Of a stretch of DNA of 64,000 nt, positions 9,566 through 21,900 are shown one piece after another. Each line of letters starts with the position of its first letter. The stretch's first letter is position 1. Below the pieces are notes generated by a model. It saw only the letters and a program-made list of their open reading frames with translations, was not told the origin of the DNA and did not search any database. A program made the translations under genes and the position numbers. Source of the DNA: Siderastrea siderea (taxonomy: Eukaryota; Cnidaria; Anthozoa; Scleractinia; Rhizangiidae); assembly GCA_964030785.1 (NCBI GenBank), contig OZ034969.1, positions 45,532,701 to 45,596,700 on the forward strand. Reading direction: 5' to 3'.

Positions 9566-11285
9566 CACAGGCAGCCCAAGCTAAGGTTGACAGCTGCGCA
9601 TAAATTAGACTGTTTTTTCCACGCTATGCATAATAATGACATCGGCAACATTTAAGAGTTTGTATGGAAATGATACAAAACGTCTCAAATTGCCACAAAT
9701 CAGAAAGAAGTCGAAATAAAAAAGATTTGTCTTATTTCATTGTTTTATTGGTCATTATTGGAGGGCTTCTGGGGCTGGTTTGAAGCTTTTTGGGCGAGAA
9801 ATTGAGGTTTATATTTTTCATCAGTTACTGAACGTTTAGAATTAATTAAAGGCAGGAAACAATTTCACACTGCACCTCACTTGAGGTTCGATAAATTCCA
9901 TCACAATAAACGAATCGCCCCACAACTTCAAAGGTGTATTCTTGGGTCTTGCGCATACCTCTGTTCTTTCTCCTGGGTTCCAGATCCTATTTTAAGCCGT
10001 CGAAAATCCCTCTTAAATACGAAACTCGCCTTTCCTGGTATGCGTTTTCATTTGAAGTGCACACATGAATCATTGCGAGCCGCGTTTCGACGACAAAATG
10101 TCCCTCAGCCGGTGACAGGCTGAGTGAGATTGTCGACATTAGCAAACACGACACTGCGGAGTCCAGAGAGGTCGGTTTACAGAAATAGAGAAATATTAGA
10201 ACGGCCGTGAAATTCACTCGCCTCACTTGACTTCGAAAACCATAATTTTGTTTTAGGGACGAACGAAGAACTATCTTTTGCTGCACTCTAATCAATCCAT
10301 TCGATGATTTTATGCCGAGTATTTGGCGCAAGTGATCCTGCTCACTGCCCGCAAATCAACCTCATTATTTAATTCCCATATAGAGGGTTGTCTGCCCTAA
10401 AAAAAAATATTGCTGTGACCGTGGAAAATACCCACCACAATTTCTATTCCTTTGAAAACCGGTGCAGTTTTTTTTCTAGGTGGAAACTGCTCCTCGTCTC
10501 TGCTTCTAAATTTCGACAACATTTTTTTTGCGGTAAACAGGTAAATGTGACGGAACAAATCACTATGCTAATATATTGTCGCACGAAGACATTAAAGTGT
10601 GCTCGTGGCGTCAAGTGAGGTGACTAAATTTCACGGGCGTACCGATAGTTTTCTATCAGGCCCTCAAACCGACCTCTCTGGACTCCGCAGTGTTTGTGGA
10701 CAATCTCACTCAGCCTCCCCCCGGCTGAGGGACATTTTGTCGTCGAAACGCGGCTCGCAATGATTCATGTGTGCACTTCAAATGAAAACGCATACCAGGA
10801 AAGGCGAGTTTCGTATTTAAGAGGGATTTTCGACGGCTTAAAATAGGATCTGGAACCCAGGAGAAAGAAGAGAGGTATGCGCAAGACCCAAGAATACACC
10901 TTTGAAGTTGTGGGGCGATTCGTTTATTGTGATGGAATTTATCGAACCTCAAGTGAGGTGCAGTGTGAAATTGTTTCCTGCCTTTAATTAATTCTAAACG
11001 TTCAGTAACTGATGAAAAATATAAACCTCAATTTCTCGCCCAAAAAGCTTCAAACCAGCCCAGGAAGCCCTCCAATAATGACCAATAAAACAGTGAAATA
11101 AGACAAATCTTTTTTATTTCGACTTCTTTCTGATTTGTGGCAATTTGAGACGTTTTGTATCATTTCCATACAAACTCTTAAATGTTGCCGATGTCATTAT
11201 TATGCATAGCGTGGAAAAAACAGTCTAATTTATGCGCAGCTCTCAACCTTAGCTTGGGCTGCCTGTGTCAATCCCTAATCTACAT
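9558..11285. mobile_element. Fold-back transposon with long arms and 8-bp target duplication
   Basis: Element 9566-11277. Left arm about 9566-10231 and right arm about 10610-11277 are inverted copies with only scattered differences, separated by a 378-bp single-copy spacer. The outermost bases are CACAGGCAGCCC and its complement. The element is flanked by TCAATCCC at 9558-9565 and 11278-11285. Each arm translates to the same spurious 80-aa peptide on opposite strands, which is an artefact of the palindrome. Eight-base duplications suggest mobilisation by a hAT- or P-like transposase; no transposase is encoded. Confidence 0.85.
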
Positions 11286-12952
11286 TACATTTTTCATACA
11301 ACTGACAACTGACAGGTTACCCTGAAGCTTACTCTTAACAAGAACTCTGTGATTTCTATACCCTATCAGGGGCCCATCACCCTATCCCATACTAAACTGC
11401 TTGAAATCTATACCCTTTGAAGCAACACATACCCATTTAGCTTTTAGTGTATACCTATTTCAAACGAGCGGATCCGTTCGGATAGTTCGCAGTTGTTTTT
11501 TAGATGTTACTTCTATTTTGTTTCTGCTGTCTTTGTTGTTCAGTGTATATCAGTGTTATCAGGAGCAGGATTTGGTTGCATGATAGAGAGCGTCACCATT
11601 AAATAGGTAACAGGGAGCTCAAAATTAAAGAATAACGGGGAGACCACGAAAACGTAGCCCGGCATTTGAAAAGAAATATGCTATCATAAGTCTGGGAAAT
11701 CTTTTTTTTTTCGTAATAACAGAATGAATGTAGAAGAATACTTACATAATTAAAGAGAAACAGACGTTCGGCTAGTTTTTGCGTGTATATAAGTTGTTTG
11801 AGTTTATTTACATGTAAAAACTTGTGATTGACAAAACTTTACTTTCGTGTCAGAAATCATGCCAACATTACACCTGTGTAAACATTCTATTAATTGAATT
11901 ATGAACATCAAATTTAAATAGCTTTCGTGTCAGGAAAACCTCACGAATATGATCGTTCTAAAAGGCTAAGCGAGAGAAAACACAAAACATTTTTCCAGCT
12001 TAATGACAAGGATTTCAAGAATCTTTCTGGTGATCATCAAAGAACAAACATCATTTGGGAAGTTCAGAATAACGAGTAAATCGTCACATCAATGTCATAA
12101 CCACGAATACATTCAACTGTGGGAACTACGAAACTAAACTGCGGACATGAAATACAGAAACCAAGAAAACTTCAATAACGGTCGATTCTGGAGAGCTTAA
12201 TAACGGGAAAGAGTCAGGACTCTTCTGGCAATGATGCATGGAATATTTTTAAAATTTATTAAATACGCACGTACGGGGAAAATCCTGACTGGCCGATAAT
12301 TCCGAGCAACGTACACTATCTATCAGCTCAAAGTAAACCACATAAGACTCAAACTAAATTCTGTCAATAAAGTCCTTGAACTCTGTAAGGTCTGGATGAT
12401 TTTTTGGTAGTTTATAACTTAAACCCCGTACCCGTACACAATCGCCTTTCGTGGACTTCATTAATTATGACCAATTATCTCCCCCAGACAACTTAATAGG
12501 CATAAAGAAATGTTTCCACTTGTAGATCAGAAACATCAACACACAAAGACTTCTTTCCCATCTTTTCGACAGCAACTAAACTTAACAACCAATTTCTTTC
12601 CTCGTCCAGCTGTTCCTAACCCGCTGGCGAACGCCAACCTAAACTGAAGACCAGCGAGTCCTAACATGCCCCTGAGTAAACTTTTCCTTCCGATTCCTTC
12701 CTGCGTTGTCTTTGCAAATCAAAATCTACGATATTTTCGAGGATCCAAACACTCCGATTAATTCTTCATCCATAGAGACTGCGCAAAACTTGGTTAAAAG
12801 CCCCTCAAAACTTGTCTATTACACCTCGAAGGATTCTACTTTGAATGGCTTTGTGGGCTTGTTGCCAAAAAGTTAACACACTAACACGACTCTTTACGCC
12901 AGGACAGCCCCAATAGTTCTCAGTTGCTATAGCAACTGCGAACTAAAAAGGA
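11286..12952. other. Intergenic, no gene recognised
   Basis: AT-rich sequence without a convincing ORF, RNA gene or clear repeat, apart from short direct similarities and a small palindrome, GTTGCTATAGCAAC, near 12924. Confidence 0.5.
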
Positions 12953-13205
12953 TGCTTCAGTGATGCATGTTTCATAGACCGCAGTACATCATGATCGTTA
13001 AATTTATGACTGCTTTTCTCTAGCTATTAGCCCTAAAGCAAGAGCAAATGTGTATTTTTTTATGATTTGGTTTTGTCCTGGAGTGCCTTCAGCAAGAAAA
13101 GCGATCATTACATTTATTTCTAGCAAACATGATGCTTTGCGGTCTATGAAACAAGGATCATGCCACAATGGGCTCCTGATCATGCATAATGCATCACTGA
13201 AGCAA
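12953..13205. repeat. Inverted-repeat element
   Basis: TGCTTCAGTGATGCAT at 12953-12968 is repeated inverted at 13190-13205, and the inner block TTTCATAGACCGCA (near 12969) is inverted near 13139 as GCGGTCTATGAAA. Nested inverted blocks of this kind suggest a MITE; no target duplication is clear. Confidence 0.55.
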
Positions 13206-13826
13206 CCTTAATTATCCCACCGGGCGACAACCACTGCAAATCCCAAATCGAAGCGCACTTACCGTTGATACGGCAATGACACATCAATTTAAGCTTTTAA
13301 TTAATTAATTATCAATTTTTTTGGCTGTCCGTATTCTGGAGGAACAGGGAATACAGGCGCTAAAAAGTAGACCCTACACATTCTTTCAAGGGCCCCACAA
13401 AAGCGCGCGATCACAGACTATAGCACCTAGCCGCTGGATTTGTTTACTAGTAACTTTTCTGATTAGGGATGTGATTTTAGAAAGAGACAAGGGGGATACT
13501 ATTTTTGTACACACCACCAGACAGGCAACAACACGAGAGCACTTGGAGTTCTTTACATCCTATTTTGGTGTCCATCTGTCAACTATTAACTTTAAATTTT
13601 AACTCACGTTCAAATCTTAACATTTTTCCATGTTCTTGCTGAAAATTTTATCCTTTCCTCCCCTCTTTCTTCTTTGTATACATTTTAAAAATTGCAAAGA
13701 ACTCTCACAGTTTTATGGGACTCGCACTGCACACATGTGATTACTTTTCTGGACTGAATGAAGACGTGGTAATTAGGAAAAACATAGCACCTGACAGTAA
13801 CCCACTTAACGTTACTCGTGTCCTAT

Positions 13827-14098
13827 ACTAACCTGAGAAAACAGCCGACGTTTCACGTCTGAACGTCTGAGTAACGAGCGCAGAAATTCCGTACTGATGA
13901 CGTGTCACTACCCAGATCTTGGTAGTGCTTCTGATTGGTTGAAAGAAAATTCCACTGAACCAATCAGAAGATCTGGGTAGTGACACGCCATCAGTATGGA
14001 ATTTCTGCGCTCGTTACTCAGACGTTTTTTTGCGAGGGCCCCGGGGCGAGGGCTCAAGTGGCGACCTCGTGAAACGTCGGCTGTTTTCTCAGGCTAGT
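13827..14098. mobile_element. MITE with nested hairpin
   Basis: The ends ACTAACCTGAGAAAACAGCC and GGCTGTTTTCTCAGGCTAGT are inverted copies, continuing through GACGTTTCACG. The interior has a long stem: TAACGAGCGCAGAAATTCC and GTGTCACTACCCAGATCT on the left pair with the inverted blocks near 13966-14025. The loop contains CTTCTGATTGGTTGAA and its inverted partner. There is no ORF and no certain target duplication. Confidence 0.7.
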
Positions 14099-15936
14099 TC
14101 TATGCCACAGGGATCTGACGATCGCCATAAAGTTGTTCAAAAACTTTTACATTAAGATCACCAAAACAACAACGACAACCAAAGCAACAACAACAACAAC
14201 AACAGCAACAATAACTTCTCTTGCCACTTAACCTTTATTAATGAAAATCAAACGCAGTGTTAGTTCATTTCTTATAGGGCTGCATAGCATTACAGTGTTC
14301 ACAAGGCTCTTTTGTACTAAACACAAAATGCTATTCATTTTAAGAAAACTTAAACTCAACGTACCGTGCGGCTGCGTAGGAGACTACCGTAATCACTACA
14401 CGAGACAAAACCAAACAGATTAAATAAAAACACGCGTTTGTAATGATAAGTTGGCAAAAGCGTTGATTGACGATTTAGTGGTCATTTTCTGAAGACTGTT
14501 TCTGAAGTTAGTGGACAGCAAAATCTGTATGTTTGAATAAAGTCTATCTGCAGGGGAACAAGTCCGCATTACCAAAATTAACCACTGGGCCAGTTGTTCA
14601 AAAGCTGAGAAACGCTTATTCTGCTTATTCAGGACTTGGAATCCCACTTCAGTTCATGAATCCCACTGTGAGATGCGAGTTTAAAATATTGAACAGCACA
14701 AACACGACCAAAAAGCTGTGAGATGTGCCGAATCTATGAGGAAAATCTAGATCAGTACACAAGGCTACATGGCAGAAATTACAAATTAAAAAATATATTT
14801 TGTGTTTTAGTTTCTGCTAATCCTTTATTAGCTTTAAGAAATCATTGTTTAAACAATAAAACTTTTGAACAACGTAGCTCAGGGGATTACCAGAGACAAT
14901 CACGTGAATACCTTTGACCAACAGAAATAACAGAAATTGTCTTGAGCAATTCTAACATTTGCGGTGAATTCATCTTATATTAGATATATCCATTACAATT
15001 CTAGCAAACTACAATCCCTAAAAAATTCTCTCCCATCCTGTAAGTAATACAAAATTGAAATTTATCCTTTTAGGTAGTAAGAAAACAATCAAACAAAACA
15101 CCAACCACCACCTAATCGACGAAATGAAAAGGAATGGCATAAATGTGAAAAATGTAAATATTTTAATAGCGTTTTTGATCACTTTTGCAACCAAGCTGGC
15201 TTCCAACGCAAGCGTATTGTTAGACACCCTAGGGCCTGCCTGGGTATTTCATGAAGCAAGCAAATGTAAAAGTGTGAAAACACGATGTGTATAATAGCCT
15301 TGATTATAATCTTCTGACTTAAAATACGTCAATTATACCTAGCACTGTACTAAGCAATAACAATAATGACTAAATGACATAAAAATAATAAGATCATGAT
15401 GTCATAACCTTTGGCCAATAATACGAGCAAGGTTGTTTTTTGCTTGCTTAAATATTAGTAAATTTCCAAAAAAAAAACTTTGAGGACTTTCTCAAACTTT
15501 TGTCAATCTTCTTGATAGTAGTAAATAACCAAGTCTTTCCATGTCTAGTAATCAGTTTTGTTTCCAGAGAAGTTCTCCCTCGAGAAAAACCAAATCACAA
15601 TTGTCAAATGGAAAGGTTCTCTTCACAGGGAACGAGTTTTGCGTCATCAGCAATTCAACCCAAGATAGATAGATTGTCAATTATAAAGTCTGCACGCAAA
15701 GCTGCCAATTTTATTGGTATTTTTAAAGGAAAAATCTGGTAGAGAGATACTGCAATAGTCTGCTCCACAATCCAGAACTACACGTGACTCAGTTGATTTG
15801 TGTGACACCACGTGTTTGCGTGACTTCACTCCAAGACCAATAGAGAAACAATGCAAGCCCCACTAGTAAGGACCAAAACCCAACAACGACCTTTTGAAAA
15901 CCCTTTCAACACATCGCAGAAGTGACATTTAATTAT
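14099..15936. other. Intergenic / SGPL1 3' flank
   Basis: No supported gene. It includes a short CAA-rich run near 14166-14210 and presumably the SGPL1 3' UTR just below 15937; no single polyadenylation site stands out. Confidence 0.45.
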
Positions 15937-18900
15937 CTATTTCTGGTAGACTCCATTCTCCTGGGGTTGCTTGTTGCCGATGTTGTACATACAATCGAGG
16001 AATCCACAGGCCAGTTCAGACACAATCGACCTGTCTGGAATTCCCTGGGCCATTCCATAGATTGCAGCCTAAAAGCAACACAACACCAAAAGTAGTTTTA
16101 AGTACACAGAGGATAACAGATGGGTACAAGGGGAAATCTATTATATCACTTATCCAAGAAGTCATGCACTGTTTTGGTTATTACACAATTAACAGAAATT
16201 AAGAGGATTTACGCCATGTTCTAAAGATTTTTCCGACCTAACATCAGTAAGGACGAACAAAATGGTTTTTATATTGTATCCCTTAAGAAAAGGCTGATAC
16301 TCAGGTTATTTCTGATCATTTTTCGAATATTTCAAGAGAGGACAGAGGGGTCTCTGGTATGGAGTGATACATACCAATTATTTCCTGTTCTTCTTTATCC
16401 CCTCACCTGTCAGTCTGAGCATAAGTTCTAAACCAGCTTGATACATATAGCTGGATTGTGAGTCAAGCCTGCCCCTTGTGTGACCGATTTGAAAACATTA
16501 GGGATTCACATGTAGCTTGATGCTACTGGGTCACGCATACAACATTGTTCAGTTCCCGCGCAAAATTTGCATGTACCTGAGGATTGATCGAGGGGACATA
16601 CGTGGGGGAAACACACCATCACCAGCACTGAATTACCCATACGGTATTCTGCTCTGGCTTGCAAGAGCTCTGCAAGTAGTACTAATAACACCCACCATGC
16701 CACCAGCCTCGGTTTGAGGTTCCTTGAGGAGCTTAGCACAGCACTCTCTTACATCCTTCACAAACGAATCAGCCACGCCACGCTGTGCGTTCAGGTAGGT
16801 CACGCAGATGTGGATACTAGAAGAAAGAATCAAACCATAAGCTAAATTGAAGCCAAAAAACTGAAGCCTACAAAGTGTGTTTGACTGTGGATGACTAGGA
16901 TAGAAATGAAAATCAACTCAAAAAAGTTGGGACCACAAGTTCTTCTCCTACGCCTTAGATAGAATAGGTGTGAGCTGACTGTGACCTATTCTCTCTTAAA
17001 ACGTTCACTTATTTCATGGCATCCTGTCAAAAGAATTCATGAATGAGCAAATAAATGTGTTGTGGTTTAATTTTATCCTGGGTTTTCCCTTTGTGTTATA
17101 CTCATTATCATACATTACCATACATAAAAACAAAGGAAACTAGAAATTGAACCAAGAATAAAATTGAACCACAACATATTCACCTTATTCGGTGTTTTGG
17201 TAGATAATACGCGCAGATATATTTTACTAGCAGTGTAGTATTCTTCTGACTTCAAACACAAACCTTGCAGGAAACTGCAGTGAATTGAGGTTCCAGCCTC
17301 TTTTGGTCAGAGCATCTCCAAGACGGTAGATATCAAAATCACTGGATCCAAATGCCACTACGCTTACTTCAGGCTTCCCAAGTACGTAGATGCCTTTGAT
17401 TTTACGCAAGCTATAATGAAGAAGGGAAATAACAGTTACTCCTACATAATACTCAGCGAATCCCTTGAGTCCCACAGTAGGACAAGACTATGGTTCACGT
17501 CAAGTGCAGTAAAATATAGAGTTCTTTCATTTATTGCAGCCATAATAGGAAGCGTTGCATGTTTGGTGCTACCAACATATACCTAACTGTAGATATAGGT
17601 TACCTTTCCTTGTTAACATATGGAAAATTATTCTATAATTATCATAACCATAATATTAATTATTACAATTATTATTGTTAAAATATAATTATTAATCATT
17701 ATAATTGTTACTATACATTATTACAATTACAACCTCTATGATGATCTCTCTTTTCTTCAAATAATTATTTCACTGGGTGTATAGCTTCCAACAATTTTGA
17801 AGCTTAATACAAGACAACTCACCCTTCCTCAATTTTCATTCTAGTTGTTATAATTCTTCTTGTACTTTCAACATAACCTGAACAACAAACATTCAAATAA
17901 AACAGTTAACTAAAAGCCAAAGTATCTAGTCCAACAACTTTAAGCTATAAAACAAAAACAAAGATTCATTAACCTACACTAAGGGACATTAAATGGCAGC
18001 TGAAAAAGAATGGCTCTGGTATGTATCATTGCAAAAAATTACCAGAATGGTTGAGGGTTTACTTTCAATCTGGGGACCATGCAGTTATGTTTTGTCACAT
18101 AAATGATAGGCCTACAAAAACCGTGTGAGATGGAGAGGTTTTTGACACTTAATATGGCTTTGATTATGATGGGGACAACAACTATGATAATGATGAAATA
18201 ATTCTTAACTGTAAGCCATACCAGTTTTTCTTTCTCAAGCAATGGGCATTAATAGGTAAATCGTTTAATTTGTTGAGCTAAGTAGGCACTTTTATGAGGC
18301 ATTTGAAGAGAGACCAGGCATGCATTTCTCGAAAGCCGCGAATCTTTTCGGGTACGATAATTCACACTGTAACTTTGAAACTTTGTTATATGTCACAATT
18401 TTTTGGTCTTAAACACACGTTAAAATGACAGCCTTGAAGAATGAGTGGTTCATGTTTGTACAAATAGCTGTTCGGAGCTGAAACGTTTTCGGGGCCTTCA
18501 AGAAACACACCCCAGAACACTGACCAATCTTGGTTATCCTGGATACCAAAAAATCTCATTCAAAAGCTAGGCCCATAACATTTCTACACAAAGAACAAGG
18601 ATACCTGATTCTCCAAAGTACATCAATGCTGCCCATGTTGATGCAATGATCGCACCAGGTCTACTACCAGGCATCGTTGGACAAGCGTAGATTCCTCCCT
18701 GCCAATCAGGTGCTACAAAGAACTAACAAAAAAGATTAAATGTTAATAACAGTTCACCACTGCCAGCCAGCCAGGCTGCAGGTCAGATCCTCTCCTATCA
18801 CTGCACATGTCAAGCTTCCCCCTTCAAATACTGGTAAATCTTTTCCAGTGTTTTCACTAAGATATTTAACAGTAAAATGGTTAGTGAATCAGAATTTGAA

Positions 18901-21900
18901 CTTAAAGAGGTTCGCACTCATTGTTAATGTGCATCCTTACTGTGCACTTAATTCACGTTGCAATGACATGCCACATCATGCATCGAGCACATGCACTGAA
19001 GAAAAAATACAAATACAGCGGTGGTGGGTATTGTAACATCTATGCATAAACCTATGTTCTCCCCTTTCATTAGTTTATTTCCCTCACTAATTCTCTCCAT
19101 TTTAAGCAAAAACCAACAAATTCCGAACTTGAGAAGTTTGAATTATTTCACTTTTCCTACTCACAAGCAATCGAATTTTTCTACAAATGCTGGCATGCAC
19201 ACTTACAACTATCCTTCTGTGAGGCTAATTCTACATGAAGGAATGACATCAGAAATATCAGGGGAGGGGTACCTTGTGATGCACTAGCATACCATCCAGG
19301 GAGTGGGAGCAAAGTGCCAGCAATTGCAAGATCCATGACTAGCTCATTCTTTCAACTGGAGTGAACAGGAACTTCTTTACCTCTTCAAACCAACAAAGGC
19401 CTAGTAATGACTTTTTTTTCAGAATAATGCACCAACTTTAATTGCACAAGTGATAACTTACTTGAAAATGCCTAAGATGCTTGTTACTGTACATTATAAC
19501 TGAAGATCCCTTTGGTGAAAATCCATACTGAAAATGAGATAAGACTGTTGTCAGTTATTTTAGAGTATATTTTACACCAAACATAGAAAGCAAATATAGA
19601 ACACTGAACACAGAAATCTGATTCAAGAGCACATGTGCATTGAGCATGGGGTGTGGGGTTAAGCCTCCACTTTTGAACAGTCAAGATATGTGAACCATAC
19701 ATTGTGGTTCAATTTTATCCTCAGCTTAAATTTTATTTTCCATTGTTTCAGACTCATCATCATACATTACCATACCCAAAAACAAAGGAAAGAAAAATTT
19801 AAACCAAGGATAAAATTAAACCACAACACATATGCATGAATAATTATTGCTGCCATGAACAAGGTTTAAGTACTTGCTACATTGCTAACAAGATATTTTT
19901 CCTTGGGATCTAAATTTAACAAATTGTTGCATCAAAGCCCAGCAAAGGAAAGGGATGTGAAAGAGCAAAGACAGGGTGAGGGTTAGTAGCATGGACAGCA
20001 CCCACCCCCTAACCAAATTTCAGTTAATTACCCCTCCTCCCTTCTCCCATGCTTGGTATAACACCAAATTGGCAGTCCATTTTTTCACTGATTTGCAAGT
20101 GACAGTGGTTGTGTTGTCACAATAACGACAACGTAAACATCACCATTCAAAAAATTATTGTCAAGATCTAGACAGTCACTCTATGACAAAACTTTTAAGA
20201 TTTGAACTGATCAAGCAATTTTTTGTGGGCAAAGGTATTATCTTTTCTGTTAAGTGTTCTTTCGCGAAAGACATACTTTCTATTAAAAGTAAATGCAGCT
20301 CTTTAGGTAGTGGCAAGTTTCTTTAATACAGATTTTAACAGTTGCTTTGGTAACTACTGTTATTTGGAGTCCAATTAAAAAAGCAACTGTTACTAAAAGG
20401 AACATCTGCTTGATACTTCATTAGCTCAACTGAAACAACACTATAACAACTAAATGGGAAATTAAAATAATTCTAAAATTAGCGAGCAGCACGTACATGT
20501 AGCAGCAACAGGCATACCTTGTGAGTATCACATGATATACTGGTAACACCTTCTACTCTAAAATCAAAGGGGGGAAGATCAAACCTGAAAAGCAAAAAAT
20601 TAATGCAAAAAAATTAACCTACGATAGCATGAGATGAGATGATGAGAACTGATGGGATAAAATGACATGAGTGAGATGAGGAAGGGATGACAAAAAAAAA
20701 ATGATGAGGCAAAGATGAGATGAGATTAAGACGGGATGTCACAAAGATGAGAAGAGATAAACATGAGACAAAGATAAGGAAAAAGGTAAAGATGACACAG
20801 AGGAGAGGAGACAAAGGTAAGATGAGACAAACATAAGATAAGTTACATATAAGATGAGTTAAATATGAGATGGGATAAAGATGCGAGTGACAAAGATGAG
20901 ATAAGAAAGACAACATGAGTGGGGATGATGTAATACCCATAAAATTTACGTCAAGAAACTTACAGAACACGAAAGTGTGCTTCACATAAACCCACATTTA
21001 ACGATAATTATTGATCTTTAAATGCTGGAACTGTTACAGTAATAATTGTTTAAAGTGAAATAATTTATACTAAGAGATTCTGCTTGCTGCAAATAGGACT
21101 GTAAGCTGTTCTAAAGTACTGCACCACCAAAGCGTTTCCCAGAAATGTTGCTATGGCCTGCTTATATGACTACACAGAAAAACAGAAATGGTATGGTTAG
21201 AATATTAATAGTTCCATTGTTTATTGCCACCTTATAGCCAATTTCACTACTGTGAAAGCTAATGTCTTGCAGACATTACATGTATGTTCTACTTGTAGCT
21301 ACACATATGATTTGCCTGTCATAGTGCACCCATGATAACGAAGTAGTGAAGGAAATTTGCCTATCTTCTGGTTCTTTATGAAGGAAGGAAGTTAATTAGT
21401 TAGTTAATTAGAAGTTAATTAGTTAATTAGACATGGCTGAGTGACATTGGCAAAACATAGCTCATGCACAAATCATGCTTAAAAACCTGCCTCTACAACA
21501 CAAACTGGCCTTAACAATCCTTGAACGACATAACTTACCCTGCTTTCTTCATGAAGGGAATCAAAAATCCTCCCAGGCAGGCATCTACATGAAGTCCAAG
21601 ATTATACTTCTTGGCAAGTTTGCCCATTTCCACAATGGGATCTATAACACCATGAGGAAATTGTGGGGCAGAGCCAACAAGCTGAAAACACAAATAAGCA
21701 ATTTAGAAGATATGAACAAAGCAGCAAAACAAACTTGTAAGAACACATGAAAGTAACACACCTCTACTGCACTTATATAAGAGAAAAAACACAAAATCTA
21801 AAGTAAAAAATACCTTACCAAAATAGTGTTCTTTGTAATAGCTCTCCTCATTGCCTATAACAAAAACAAAACATACTCATTTTTTTTTAATTCCTGCCGG

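Noticed and set aside
9881..10952. Two near-identical 80-aa ORFs on opposite strands
   Set aside because: They are the same arm of the fold-back element read twice; no known domain.
20614..20997. 127-aa minus-strand hydrophobic ORF
   Set aside because: A product of the GATGAGA tract; compositional artefact.
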